Under the pieces are notes generated by a model that made no database searches, was not told the origin of the DNA, and saw nothing but the letters and a program-made list of their open reading frames with translations. A program made the position numbers and the translations under genes. Positions 7,445 to 16,346 of a stretch of DNA of 64,000 nt are shown piece by piece (the first letter of the stretch is position 1; the number at the start of each line of letters is the position of its first letter). Source of the DNA: Flavobacteriaceae bacterium. Lineage in GTDB: Bacteria; Bacteroidota; Bacteroidia; Flavobacteriales; Flavobacteriaceae. Location of the stretch: the NCBI GenBank assembly GCA_947483075.1, contig CANKLE010000002.1, positions 1 to 64,000 on the forward strand, read 5' to 3'.

Positions 7445-8281
7445 TTATTTCGTTGGTTTTTTGTAGAGAACGGCGTTATCAACAAAACGTTTCATGTCTA
7501 TTTTCTGATCGCCATACAGCTGAATTTCGGCTTTGCCAGAAGCGTCTATACTCAAAGTTGATGTGGCATTGATGTTGCAATTGGTGTAGGCTTCCATGGT
7601 GAGTTCTGCATTTTTTACGGAGCAATTTTTTCCGTTATAGGTGGCGTTGTTGTCCAAGCGCAATTTCATGTCGTTGATGTCGCCTTCGATGTCGGCCACA
7701 GCACGTTGGTATAAATCACAGCGCATGCTAATAGAAGCAATTAAGGCTTTCATTTTGGCGTTTTTGCTCAATTCAATTTTTGTTTTTTCGGCTTTGATGT
7801 TCCATTCGCCTTTCGATTTGTCATTGGCCAATACGGTTACATTCTTGGAATTCAAATAAGCAAACACCTTCGAATTATCGAAGCTTTTAAACACGATCGA
7901 ATCCAATTGCACTGGAGCCAAAGCCAAAATAGAGGCATCTCCTTTAGAAATTACGGTGTTAAAGCTTGGTGTATAGCTTATACGAATGCTCAATTTTTTG
8001 GCGCCTGTAATAATTTTGTTGGTGCCAATGGTCAAATTGGTTCCGGTAACTTTCAAGTCTATGGCGTCGTGCAAGTTGTCATCGGCTTCAATTTCTACGC
8101 CGTTTTTGTCGCCTTTGATCAAATAGACTTCGAGGTTTTCACCCACTTCTATCGATTGGAACTCGCCCACCTCTTTTTGAGAAATGGTTACAATTTTTGA
8201 TCCTTTTATTTTTGCTTTTTCTTGGGCTGAAACAGTAAGTTGTAAACCCAAAAGTGCAACAAGTAGAATATAGTTTTTCAT
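7445..8281 (-). CDS. Secreted DUF2807 (GIN-domain) protein
   Basis: A 278-residue exported protein with a Sec signal peptide (1-19, cut after VSAQ) followed by many short beta-strand repeats built around NLEVYLIKGD, KVTGTNLTI, SIRISYTPSFNTVISKGDASI and similar. This is the pattern of the DUF2807 / GIN domain, a right-handed beta-helix-like fold common in secreted Bacteroidetes proteins and sometimes labelled an autotransporter adhesin head. Its biochemical role is unknown. It shows no catalytic motif and no T9SS tail. It stands alone on the minus strand. Confidence 0.8.
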   Translation of the reverse strand: MKNYILLVALLGLQLTVSAQEKAKIKGSKIVTISQKEVGEFQSIEVGENLEVYLIKGDKNGVEIEADDNLHDAIDLKVTGTNLTIGTNKIITGAKKLSIRISYTPSFNTVISKGDASILALAPVQLDSIVFKSFDNSKVFAYLNSKNVTVLANDKSKGEWNIKAEKTKIELSKNAKMKALIASISMRCDLYQRAVADIEGDINDMKLRLDNNATYNGKNCSVKNAELTMEAYTNCNINATSTLSIDASGKAEIQLYGDQKIDMKRFVDNAVLYKKPTK

Positions 8282-8354
8282 AGGAGAATTAATTGGTGCG
8301 GTAAAAGTAAGAAATAGGATGCAATTGGCCTTTATTTTACCAAAATTAGATTGT

Positions 8355-9236
8355 TTAGGTATTCTTTTTGGCTTTGATCATCGCTTCAAGCAGGTCCCAC
8401 ATTTCGTCTGGAATCGCCTCGAGCATATTAAATTGTCCCGCGCCTTTCAGCCATTCACCGCCATCAATCACGACCACTTCGCCGTTGATGTAGGCCGAGA
8501 AATCAGAGACCAAATAAGCAGCCAAGTTGGCCAATTCCTGGTGATCGCCGATGCGGCCCACTGGCACTTTTTTGGTTACATCAAATCGTTCCTTCAAATC
8601 GCCGGGTAACAAACGGTCCATGGCCCCTTCGGTAGGAAAGGGTCCGGGTGCAATCGCGTTGGTGCGGATGCCGTATTTGGCCCATTCCACCGCCAAACTC
8701 TTGGTCATGGCCAATACGCCTGCTTTGGCTGTTGCACTCGGCACTACATAAGCAGATCCGGTAAACGCATAGGTAGTGACAATATTTAATATGGTACAAT
8801 TGGTTTGTTTGTGGTCGATCCAGTGTTTGCCAAAGGCCAGTGTGCAGTTTTTGCTGCCTTTCAAAACGATATCAATGATGGTGTCAAAAGCTGAAGCCGA
8901 GAGCCGTTCGGTGGGCGAAATGAAATTCCCCGCTGCATTGTTTACCAATACATCCACTCGGCCATAAGCAGCAATTACGGCAGCCAACATTGCTTCGACC
9001 TGATCGTAATGCCGCACATCACATGCTAGAGCCATGCAGTTTCCGCCGGTTTCAAGTTGTAATTCTTGCGCGGTTTTTTCTAGTTTCTCTAAGTTTCGAG
9101 AAGTAATGGCTACACGAGCACCCAACTCCAAAAAATACCGCGTCATCGCTTTTCCTAGGCCGCTTCCGCCACCGGTTACTACAATTACTTTGTTGGCCAA
9201 GGCCTCGTCGCGTAACATTTTTGCTGAAAAATTCAT
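8355..9236 (-). CDS. SDR oxidoreductase, 2,4-dienoyl-CoA reductase-like
   Basis: This 293-residue short-chain dehydrogenase has the NADP(H) loop TGGGSGLG (21-28), DVLVNNAAGNF (~95-105) and IAPGPFPTEGAM. The usual catalytic YxxxK is replaced by S167-A-T-A-K171 in VVPSATAKAGV, with a Tyr (Y156) earlier in NIVTTYAFTG. This is the arrangement of mammalian and peroxisomal 2,4-dienoyl-CoA reductases, so reduction of dienoyl-CoA in unsaturated fatty-acid breakdown is the best guess. The substrate is inferred from motifs only. A generic SDR annotation would be the safe alternative. Confidence 0.8.
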   Translation of the reverse strand: MNFSAKMLRDEALANKVIVVTGGGSGLGKAMTRYFLELGARVAITSRNLEKLEKTAQELQLETGGNCMALACDVRHYDQVEAMLAAVIAAYGRVDVLVNNAAGNFISPTERLSASAFDTIIDIVLKGSKNCTLAFGKHWIDHKQTNCTILNIVTTYAFTGSAYVVPSATAKAGVLAMTKSLAVEWAKYGIRTNAIAPGPFPTEGAMDRLLPGDLKERFDVTKKVPVGRIGDHQELANLAAYLVSDFSAYINGEVVVIDGGEWLKGAGQFNMLEAIPDEMWDLLEAMIKAKKNT

Positions 9237-9343
9237 GGCATTTCAAATTAGTGCGTCTAAGATACAGTTTTCTAACATCACTCCATGCGATACAAATGGG
9301 CATTTATCCTCTTGTAGTCGACTTTGCATTGCATAAAAATTAG

Positions 9344-9351
9344 TATTTTTG
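9344..9351 (+). promoter_or_regulatory. Putative -7 box of aguB-aguA
   Basis: TATTTTTG matches TAnnTTTG. A TTTG at 9323-9326 lies 17 bp upstream, slightly short for a -33 element. The ATG follows 17 bp downstream. Confidence 0.5.
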
Positions 9352-9368
9352 GCCCAAATACGCGTCAG

Positions 9369-10259
9369 ATGTCAAAATCAACCTATACTATTGCCGTACT
9401 GCAACTCAACCTAAATGATGTGGCAGCCAACAATTTAGCCAAGTGCATTCTTTGGGTGCGCAAAGCAGCGCAACAAGGTGCCGAAGTGATTTCGTTACCC
9501 GAATTATACAGCAGCCACTATTTTTGTCAAAGCGAAGACGTAGCCAATTTTGAGTTGGCCGAACCCTTATACAGCACCTCATTTATTGCATTTAGTGCCT
9601 TGGCCAAAGAATTGGGCGTGGTAATCATCGTGCCGTTTTTCGAAAAACGCATGCCCGGTATTTACCACAACAGCGCTTATATTATTGATGCCGATGGCAC
9701 AGAAGCCGGTTTGTATCGCAAAATGCACATTCCGGATGATCCGCATTTTTACGAAAAATTCTATTTTACTCCAGGCGATATTGGATTCAAAACCTTTCCT
9801 ACCCAAAAAGGAAAAATTGGCACCCTTATTTGTTGGGACCAATGGTATCCGGAAGCGGCAAGACTTACCGCCTTACAAGGTGCCGAAGTGTTATTTTATC
9901 CCACCGCCATTGGTTGGCATCCGCTCGAAAAAGACGAATACGGCCTGAATCAGCATGGGGCTTGGATGAATGTGATGAAAGGCCACGCGGTAGCCAACGG
10001 TGTCTATGTAGCCGCAGCCAATCGAGTAGGGCTAGAGCAATATATTACAGGAACTGCCGGCATTCAATTTTGGGGATCTTCTTTTATTGCAGGACCGCAA
10101 GGTGAAATTTTGGCACAGGCTTCGCACGACCAAGAAGAGATTTTGATGGCCGAAGTGGATCTGGCATTACAAGAAAATGTGCGTCAAAACTGGCCGTTTT
10201 TCCGTGATCGACGCATTGACGCCTATGGAGATATTACCAAACGCGCCATAGACAACTAA
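9369..10259 (+). CDS. aguB: N-carbamoylputrescine amidase
   Basis: This 296-residue nitrilase-superfamily enzyme hydrolyses N-carbamoylputrescine to putrescine, CO2 and ammonia. The Glu-Lys-Cys triad is visible: E45 in SLPELYSS, K118 in LYRKMHIPDD, C155 in GTLICWDQWYPEAARL. The MHIPDDPHFYEKFYFTPGD stretch is typical of AguB rather than other nitrilases. The start at 9369 is preferred over an upstream-extended frame because it follows the promoter box and gives the family N-terminus. The aguA start codon lies one base after its stop, so the two pathway steps are co-translated. Confidence 0.94.
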   Translation: MSKSTYTIAVLQLNLNDVAANNLAKCILWVRKAAQQGAEVISLPELYSSHYFCQSEDVANFELAEPLYSTSFIAFSALAKELGVVIIVPFFEKRMPGIYHNSAYIIDADGTEAGLYRKMHIPDDPHFYEKFYFTPGDIGFKTFPTQKGKIGTLICWDQWYPEAARLTALQGAEVLFYPTAIGWHPLEKDEYGLNQHGAWMNVMKGHAVANGVYVAAANRVGLEQYITGTAGIQFWGSSFIAGPQGEILAQASHDQEEILMAEVDLALQENVRQNWPFFRDRRIDAYGDITKRAIDN

Positions 10260-10260
10260 G

Positions 10261-11298
10261 ATGAGTACAACCCGCCGATTTCCCGCCGAGTTTGAAAAGC
10301 AAGCTGCTTTGTTGTTGTGTTTTCCACACAACGGCAACGATTGGCCCGGCAAATATGAAGCCATTCAATGGGCCTTTGTGGAGTACATTAAAAAAGTAAC
10401 CACCTATCAACCGCTTATTTTAGTCGTGGCATCAGCCAAACTCCAAACTAAAGTAACCCAATTGCTCGAAGCCGCACACGTAATTCTAGCCCAAGTTTCG
10501 TTTGTAGTTCACAAAACCAACCGTTCTTGGATGCGCGATTCGGGTCCGATTATCGTAAAAAATGGCACAAAATCTGAAGCCTTGAATTTTAATTTCAACG
10601 GCTGGGCCAAATACACTAATTACCAACTCGACAAACACGTTCCGCAGCAAATCAGTAGCTTTTTAAAACTGCCGCTCACCCAAGTGATTTACAAAGGAAA
10701 GCCAGTGGTGTTAGAAGGCGGCGCGCTCGAGGTGAACGGAAAAGGTACGCTCATTACTTCTGAAGAATGTTTGCTGCACCCCAACATACAAGTGCGCAAC
10801 GCCCATTTTAACAAAGCCGATTACGAAGCGATATTTCGCGAATACTTTGGAGTGACGAATGTGATTTGGTTGGGCGATGGCATAGTGGGCGACGACACCC
10901 ACGGACACATTGATGATTTGTGCCGATTTGTAAACGAAGATACCGTAGTTACCGTAGTGGAATCCAATCCCAACGATCCCAATTACAAACCCTTGCAAGA
11001 CAATTTACAGCGTTTGCAACAGGCCAAATTAGAAACAGGAAAGGCGCCGAATATTGTGTGCTTGCCCATGCCCAAACCGATTCTGTTTGAAGGCATTACC
11101 TTGCCGGCCAGCTACGCCAATTTTATCATTTTAAATGGGTGTGTGTTGGTACCTACTTTTAATGACGCCAACGATGTCAAAGCCTTGCAGATTTTGGCTG
11201 ATTGTTTTCCCGATCGAGAAGTGATTGGCATTTCGGCCATCGATTTGATCTGGGGATTCGGAACTTTACATTGCTTGAGCCAACAGATTCCGGCCTAA
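10261..11298 (+). CDS. aguA: Agmatine deiminase
   Basis: This 345-residue guanidino-group hydrolase converts agmatine to N-carbamoylputrescine and ammonia, the substrate of the adjacent AguB. Family motifs are NRSWMRDSGP (D93), the GGALEVNG strand, DDTHGHIDDL (H216), and the nucleophile C338 in GTLHCLSQQ close to the C-terminus. Length is normal. No arginine decarboxylase is in the window, so agmatine must come from elsewhere in the genome or from outside. The last four bases overlap the end of the convergent DUF4268 gene. Confidence 0.95.
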   Translation: MSTTRRFPAEFEKQAALLLCFPHNGNDWPGKYEAIQWAFVEYIKKVTTYQPLILVVASAKLQTKVTQLLEAAHVILAQVSFVVHKTNRSWMRDSGPIIVKNGTKSEALNFNFNGWAKYTNYQLDKHVPQQISSFLKLPLTQVIYKGKPVVLEGGALEVNGKGTLITSEECLLHPNIQVRNAHFNKADYEAIFREYFGVTNVIWLGDGIVGDDTHGHIDDLCRFVNEDTVVTVVESNPNDPNYKPLQDNLQRLQQAKLETGKAPNIVCLPMPKPILFEGITLPASYANFIILNGCVLVPTFNDANDVKALQILADCFPDREVIGISAIDLIWGFGTLHCLSQQIPA

Positions 11299-11732
11299 AC
11301 TTCACTATTTTTAATGACGTCTTCGTACTCGAGAAAGAACAATTCGAGCGCGTGCATGTTTTCGTAAAAGAAGTCAAAAATGGTATCCCAGTTGTTTCGG
11401 TTGCCCACGGCGATAGGGTGCAATTCTACCCAAATACGGCTGATGGTTTTTCCGTTTTCTAAAGGATAATTGCGCTGAAATACCGCTTCGGGAAGATATT
11501 CTTCAGTCAAAATCGTTTTGAGCGCTTCCCATTGTTCAAAATAGGCCCAGCGTTTTTCATTGGGTTTGGCTTCTATTTCTACACACACTTGCGCCTTGGT
11601 ATTGTCTACAAAAAACTTGAGCGAAAGGTCTTTGATTTTGGTGTCGTACAACAGCCATTTGCGTGGGTATTTTTGGGCAAAGGCCACCCAGAATTCTTGT
11701 TTCAGGCGTTGATTTTCGGCTTTTGAATACAT
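11295..11732 (-). CDS. DUF4268 family protein
   Basis: A 145-residue soluble, charged and aromatic-rich protein (FWVAFAQKYPRKWLLY, FEQWEALK, FFYENMHALELFFLEYEDVI). The pattern matches DUF4268, small Bacteroidetes proteins of unknown function. No signal peptide, membrane helix or catalytic motif is visible. Its stop overlaps the aguA stop by 4 bp tail to tail, and the NUDIX gene starts 73 bp from its 5' end on the other strand. I cannot suggest a function. Confidence 0.7.
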   Translation of the reverse strand: MYSKAENQRLKQEFWVAFAQKYPRKWLLYDTKIKDLSLKFFVDNTKAQVCVEIEAKPNEKRWAYFEQWEALKTILTEEYLPEAVFQRNYPLENGKTISRIWVELHPIAVGNRNNWDTIFDFFYENMHALELFFLEYEDVIKNSEV

Positions 11733-11805
11733 ACTTTTTTGTGCGGCCGACTAAATGTGTTACTTTCGTTTTTCGGCTTTCTGCGGTCAAAAATACAAGT
11801 TAAAT

Positions 11806-12447
11806 ATGGAATTTTCGCGATTTATTTCTCTGCTTCCCCAGCTGCAAACCATCGAATTGCCGGGACTTTCGGCACAACTGTTGGCGGTTCCACCCGAGCG
11901 GGCTGCACTCATGGAAGCCTTAGATTTGAATGCGCTAAACCCCAAAAAAGCAGCCGTCACGATTTTGCTGTATCCCAAAAAGGAGCAAATGCAGCTGGTG
12001 CTCATTCAGCGCAATACCTACGCGGGCGTGCATTCGGCACAAATTGCTTTTCCAGGCGGAAAAATAGAACCCACCGATGCACATGCTGCCGCGGCGGCTT
12101 TTCGAGAAACCGAAGAAGAAATCGGAGTGGCGGCCAAGCAACTTACATTAGTTCGTTCCTTTACCGAATTGTATATTCCGCCCAGTAATTTTATGGTGTA
12201 TCCGTTTTTGGTCTATGCACCCGAACCCGTAGAATTTGTTCCCGATCCAACCGAGGTGGCTCAGATCGTAGAAATTAGTTTGCAGGAATTTTTAGAAAAC
12301 TGCCCCATTGCCCTGCAAACCCGCGCTACTTCTTATAATCCGGAAATTGAAGTGCCCTGTTTTATCATCCAAGGGCACGAAGTCTGGGGCGCCACGGCCA
12401 TGATTTTAAGTGAATTGAAAGAAACCTTTAAAATACTCGTTCAGTAG
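11806..12447 (+). CDS. NUDIX hydrolase, CoA pyrophosphatase-like (NudL type)
   Basis: A 213-residue protein whose Nudix box spans 84-108, with the REtEEEiG core (R100, E103-E105) for Mg2+ binding. HSAQIAFPGGKIE just before it is the extended signature of the NudL/CoA-pyrophosphatase subgroup, which cleaves CoA to phosphopantetheine and 3',5'-ADP. The substrate is inferred from this subgroup pattern. The frame opens earlier, but the ATG at 11806 has the better context and removes a Cys-rich extension unlike the family. Confidence 0.85.
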   Translation: MEFSRFISLLPQLQTIELPGLSAQLLAVPPERAALMEALDLNALNPKKAAVTILLYPKKEQMQLVLIQRNTYAGVHSAQIAFPGGKIEPTDAHAAAAAFRETEEEIGVAAKQLTLVRSFTELYIPPSNFMVYPFLVYAPEPVEFVPDPTEVAQIVEISLQEFLENCPIALQTRATSYNPEIEVPCFIIQGHEVWGATAMILSELKETFKILVQ

Positions 12448-12458
12448 GTAAGTTTTTT

Positions 12459-12466
12459 TAAATTTG
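12459..12466 (+). promoter_or_regulatory. Putative -7 box of the acyltransferase gene
   Basis: TAAATTTG matches TAnnTTTG and ends 22 bp before the ATG at 12489. No convincing -33 TTTG is seen at the expected spacing. Confidence 0.45.
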
Positions 12467-12488
12467 CCCCTCATCGATCTAAATCACT

Positions 12489-13262
12489 ATGGGAATTTTC
12501 AAAAGAAATCCTTTCGGACATATCCTGTTTCTCAAAAAATGGCTCATACGCTTCTTTGGGTTTATCACGCACCCGCGATACAAAAGTTTGAACCAATTGC
12601 AGATTGAAGGCTCTGAAATTATCAGGCAGTTGCCCGATACCAATGTGTTGTTTATTTCCAATCACCAAACGTATTTTGCCGATGTAGTGGCCATGTTTCA
12701 TGTGCTCAATGCCAGTTTAAGTGGCCGTAACGATTCTATCAAAAACGTCTTGTATTTGTGGAATCCGAAGTTGAATATCTATTATGTAGCCGCCAAAGAA
12801 ACCATGCAAGAAGGGTGGTTGCCTCGTATTTTGGCCTATGCCGGTGCCATTACGGTAGAACGCACCTGGCGCGCCAAAGGGCAAGATGTGCAACGCGAGG
12901 TCAATATGAACGATACCGAAAACATTAAAATTGCATTAGACGACGGTTGGGTAATTACCTTTCCGCAGGGCACAACCAAATCGTTTAAGCCCGTTCGCAA
13001 AGGCACGGCGCACATCATTATGCAACACCGGCCCATTGTAGTTCCCATTGTGATTGATGGATTTCGTCGTTCGTTTGACAAAAAAGGCCTGCGACTCAAA
13101 AAGAAAGGCGTGATGCAATCGTTTGTGATTAAGCCTCCTTTGCAGATTGATTACGAGCACGACAGCATTGAACAAATTGTAGAAAAAATAGAGTATGCCA
13201 TCGAGCAGCATCCTTCTTTTCTGAAGGTGCAACCTATAGAAGAAATAGAAGTTGTACTTTAA
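12489..13262 (+). CDS. Lysophospholipid acyltransferase (PlsC family)
   Basis: This 257-residue protein belongs to the glycerolipid acyltransferase family, which esterifies lysophosphatidic acid or related lysolipids at the inner membrane. It contains ISNHQTYFAD (H59, D65), VERTW, TFPQGTTKSF (the FPEGT block with Q for E) and IVVPIVIDGFRR. The usual HX4D catalytic motif is spaced as HX5D here, which is odd. Two hydrophobic stretches (12-28 and ~53-72) fit peripheral membrane attachment. Specificity (1-acylglycerol-3-phosphate or other) cannot be read from sequence. Its end overlaps the convergent DUF3810 gene by 4 bp. Confidence 0.85.
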   Translation: MGIFKRNPFGHILFLKKWLIRFFGFITHPRYKSLNQLQIEGSEIIRQLPDTNVLFISNHQTYFADVVAMFHVLNASLSGRNDSIKNVLYLWNPKLNIYYVAAKETMQEGWLPRILAYAGAITVERTWRAKGQDVQREVNMNDTENIKIALDDGWVITFPQGTTKSFKPVRKGTAHIIMQHRPIVVPIVIDGFRRSFDKKGLRLKKKGVMQSFVIKPPLQIDYEHDSIEQIVEKIEYAIEQHPSFLKVQPIEEIEVVL

Positions 13263-14320
13263 AAATTTCCTTTTTGTTGGAGTTGGTAATGAATCAGTAA
13301 GTCAATAAACTTGCTGTAGCTTTCGAGCCCTTCCTCTTGTTGATTGTACTTTAAATACGAATCGTAAAACCATTTAAATCCGGTTTCGATGGGGGTTTCG
13401 TACTGCGCCCAATAGGTTTCACTTTCCTGAAAATTTTTCAAAACCCCGGGATGCAATTTGCCAATAAATAGTTTAGCCAATTTGGGATCACGTTCGCTCC
13501 ATTCGCGCAAACAATAGCGTAAGGCCAAGGTATAGGCAGAATAGTTTACCACTGGATCGGGGTGTTTGGAAGCCGTCAAAAAACCAATAAAGTTGCATTC
13601 ACTTTCGCTGGCATAGCCCAACTGATGCGCCATTTCGTGTGCAGCCGTCATGGGCAATACATAGCCGGGCCCGTTGGTGTTTACCTGTGCCTCAAGTGTA
13701 AACGGATTCAAGTAGCCGCCAAATCCCATATACGAAAGTGGGGTGCTAAACAATGAGCCTTTGATGCTGGTATTTTGATCATTTTTGGGAACAATGGCAG
13801 TGGGCAAGACTGCATAACCCAGCAACGGACTTTGCAAAGCCTCGGCTTTAGAAAACGACAAACGCACTTTTTGATGGGGATTGTGCGTGATTTGCAGCTG
13901 AAGGGCATTGGTTTTACGCAGTAGGTATTTGGTAAAATCATACAATTGTTTCGGAGTGTATTCTCGGTTGAGGGCAAGTTTGGTTTGTAAAGGTTCACGC
14001 GAGTAATTGAGCCCCCAAACCAAATAAAACAAAAAGTATCCGATTGAAAATGCGCGAATAATTTGCCAAAAAGCCAATTTCCAAGACTTGTTTTTAAAGG
14101 TGGTAAAACACCATTTTAGGAGTAAAAGTAGTACTATACCATATCCTACATCGCCCACCGAAAAAGGGATCCAACCCAATAGGGTACGCAGAAATGAAGC
14201 CCAAATGGGGTATATCCCGCTGCTGTAATCCCGTTCTATTTGCGCCGGAAAATAGGAGAGTAGCCCCCAAAACAGGAACTGAAACAGTAAAAAATACAGG
14301 TAAAATTTGCGGTGTTTCAT
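13259..14320 (-). CDS. DUF3810 membrane protein with metallopeptidase motif
   Basis: A 353-residue protein with transmembrane helices near the N-terminus (~7-22, ~42-65, ~80-97) and a large extracytoplasmic domain. That domain has AAHEMAHQLGYASESE, an HExxHxxGxxxE zinc-protease signature. The architecture matches DUF3810, common in Bacteroidetes; a protease role is inferred from the motif alone. The ATG at 14320 is chosen because the sequence upstream overlaps the pepD promoter and lacks family character. The gene diverges from pepD and converges on the acyltransferase. Confidence 0.82.
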   Translation of the reverse strand: MKHRKFYLYFLLFQFLFWGLLSYFPAQIERDYSSGIYPIWASFLRTLLGWIPFSVGDVGYGIVLLLLLKWCFTTFKNKSWKLAFWQIIRAFSIGYFLFYLVWGLNYSREPLQTKLALNREYTPKQLYDFTKYLLRKTNALQLQITHNPHQKVRLSFSKAEALQSPLLGYAVLPTAIVPKNDQNTSIKGSLFSTPLSYMGFGGYLNPFTLEAQVNTNGPGYVLPMTAAHEMAHQLGYASESECNFIGFLTASKHPDPVVNYSAYTLALRYCLREWSERDPKLAKLFIGKLHPGVLKNFQESETYWAQYETPIETGFKWFYDSYLKYNQQEEGLESYSKFIDLLIHYQLQQKGNF

Positions 14321-14401
14321 AGGGGTTAATGAGCAACGAAAGTAAGGTTTTTTGTGCGTAAAATATTCCTTTCGATGCATCAAAATACGGTATTCACTTT
14401 G

Positions 14402-14409
14402 TACCTTTG
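14402..14409 (+). promoter_or_regulatory. Putative -7 box of pepD
   Basis: TACCTTTG matches TAnnTTTG and ends 19 bp before the ATG at 14429. Confidence 0.5.
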
Positions 14410-14428
14410 GCGCACTAAAATTACAATC

Positions 14429-15895
14429 ATGAGTCAAGAAATACGCAACCTAGCCCCACAATCGCTTTGGAACAAATTTGCCGATTTGAACGCAGTGCCC
14501 CGTCCTTCTAAAAAAGAAGAGCGAGTAATTGCCTTTATGAAAGACTTTGGAACCAATTTGGGTCTAGAAACTTTTGAGGATGAAATTCGCAACGTAATCA
14601 TCCGCAAGCCCGCCACTGCAGGCATGGAAAACCGCAAACCTATTGTGCTGCAAGGCCATTTGGATATGGTGCACCAAAAAAACAACGACACTACATTTGA
14701 TTTCCTTACCCAAGGCATCGACATGTATGTAGATGGCGACTGGGTGCGTGCCAAAGGAACTACCTTGGGCGCGGATAATGGTTTGGGCGTTGCCGCCATC
14801 ATGGCCATTTTAGAAAGCACCGACATTGCCCATCCGGCGATTGAAGCCTTGTTTACCATTGATGAAGAAACCGGAATGACCGGTGCCTTAAATCTCAAAG
14901 GAGGCATCTTGCAAGGCGAGATCTTGTTGAACCTAGACACCGAAGAAGACGATGAAATTGACATTGGTTGTGCCGGTGGAATTGACGTAACGGCCACAAG
15001 AACCTACAAACAAGAAGAAACTCCCGAAGCCTCAGTGGGCTATACCATAACCGTAAAAGGCTTAAACGGCGGACATTCGGGTATGGATATCAACAAAGGA
15101 TTGGGCAACGCCAACAAAATCATGAACCGTTTGTTGTTTGATGGTTTTGAAAATTTTGGCTTACAAATTGCCGAAATATCCGGTGGAAGCTTGCGCAATG
15201 CCATTCCTAGAGAAAGTGTTGCGCAGGTGATCATTGCGCAACTATATGATGAAGCCTTTGCTTTTGACATGCAAGAAATTATTGGCGACATCAAAACAGA
15301 ATACAAAACCACCGAGCCCAACTTGACGATTGACATCGTGAAAAGCCAAACTACCCCAACCCACGTGATGGACTTGGGCGTGCAAGAAGGTTTGTTGCGT
15401 GCCATCTATGCTGCGCACAACGGCGTGTACCGCATGAGTGCCGATATGGCAGATTTGGTTGAAACCTCGAATAACATTGCTCGTGTGGTGGTGAAAGACG
15501 GCGAAATTTCCATCCAAAACCTCACGCGCTCCTCGGTAGAAACTTCCAAAATGGATTTGGCCAATGGCTTGCGCTCGGCCTACGAATTGTTTGGCTGCGA
15601 AGTAGAATTTGGCGGAAGCTATCCCGGTTGGACGCCCAATGTGAAATCTGAAATATTGGATGTGTTGGTATCCATCTACGAAAAACAAAACGGAAGCAAA
15701 CCTAGTGTATTGGCTTGCCATGCTGGTTTAGAATGCGGCATCTTGGGAACCAATTACCCCAACCTAGACATGATTTCGTTTGGCCCAACCATACACGGTG
15801 CCCACAGCCCCGACGAGCGTGCTTCTATTTCATCTTCGCAGAAATTCTGGAAATTTTTACTCGAAATTTTGGCGAATATTCCCATGAAGAATTAA
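14429..15895 (+). CDS. pepD: Aminoacyl-histidine dipeptidase (cytosol non-specific dipeptidase)
   Basis: A 488-residue M20-family zinc peptidase that cleaves dipeptides such as Xaa-His in the cytoplasm. Metal ligands and catalytic residues are visible: H77 and D79 in LQGHLDMVHQ, D116 in GADNGLG, the E146-E147 pair in TIDEETGMTG, a later D in NLDTEEDDE, and the C-terminal GPTIHGAHSPDERASI. Length is typical of PepD. The start at 14429 follows the promoter box; the frame opens 25 codons earlier without family similarity. A clean terminator follows. Confidence 0.95.
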   Translation: MSQEIRNLAPQSLWNKFADLNAVPRPSKKEERVIAFMKDFGTNLGLETFEDEIRNVIIRKPATAGMENRKPIVLQGHLDMVHQKNNDTTFDFLTQGIDMYVDGDWVRAKGTTLGADNGLGVAAIMAILESTDIAHPAIEALFTIDEETGMTGALNLKGGILQGEILLNLDTEEDDEIDIGCAGGIDVTATRTYKQEETPEASVGYTITVKGLNGGHSGMDINKGLGNANKIMNRLLFDGFENFGLQIAEISGGSLRNAIPRESVAQVIIAQLYDEAFAFDMQEIIGDIKTEYKTTEPNLTIDIVKSQTTPTHVMDLGVQEGLLRAIYAAHNGVYRMSADMADLVETSNNIARVVVKDGEISIQNLTRSSVETSKMDLANGLRSAYELFGCEVEFGGSYPGWTPNVKSEILDVLVSIYEKQNGSKPSVLACHAGLECGILGTNYPNLDMISFGPTIHGAHSPDERASISSSQKFWKFLLEILANIPMKN

Positions 15896-15918
15896 GTAAT
15901 TCGATAGCTATTCATTAA

Positions 15919-15950
15919 AAATCCCGAGTGAGAGCTCGGGATTTTTTTTT
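15919..15950 (+). terminator. pepD terminator
   Basis: The 10-bp stem AAATCCCGAG / CTCGGGATTT has loop TGAGAG and is followed by a run of nine T. Confidence 0.9.
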
Positions 15951-15977
15951 GGTTATGCTTTATAAAAATAAAATGTA

Positions 15978-16229
15978 TTACCTCAATGACATGATTTCAA
16001 TTTTCATATAGGGATAGTAAGGCAGGGTGGAAAGTTTTTGGTCAGCATCAGATTTGTCCTCTGCCATAAGTACCAAATATATTCCAGCCGTATCCTCTTT
16101 TATGTAGGAAGCCAAAAGGGTTCCGTTGCCTTCCCATTCATTTATTATTTCTAGTTCCTTCGGCAATAATCTCATTCTTGTTTCGTCGTCAATTCCTTGT
16201 AAAAGAATATCAATCATAAATTTTTTCAT
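15978..16229 (-). CDS. Small hypothetical protein, possible dimeric alpha/beta-barrel (YciI/muconolactone-isomerase-like)
   Basis: An 83-residue soluble protein starting MKKFMIDILL, with a central helix (ETRMRLLPKELEIINEW), then strands (TAGIYLVLMAEDKSDADQKL) and a C-terminal LPYYPYMKIEIMSL. The strand-helix-strand-strand-helix-strand order and the PYYPYMKIEI ending resemble small muconolactone-isomerase/YciI-type ferredoxin-like domains. Fold assignment is inference from pattern; no catalytic residues can be named. No signal peptide. It stands alone with ~120 bp of AT-rich sequence on its 5' side. Confidence 0.6.
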   Translation of the reverse strand: MKKFMIDILLQGIDDETRMRLLPKELEIINEWEGNGTLLASYIKEDTAGIYLVLMAEDKSDADQKLSTLPYYPYMKIEIMSLR

Positions 16230-16346
16230 GGTACATTTTTTTGTTATTTAAACTTTTGGGTTTCTGCTTTCTCTTGCATTTTCTGATACCAAAGTTAATT
16301 TTTTTGTTCGGTTTTTTTAATCAGGAAGATTATCAATGCTTAAATA

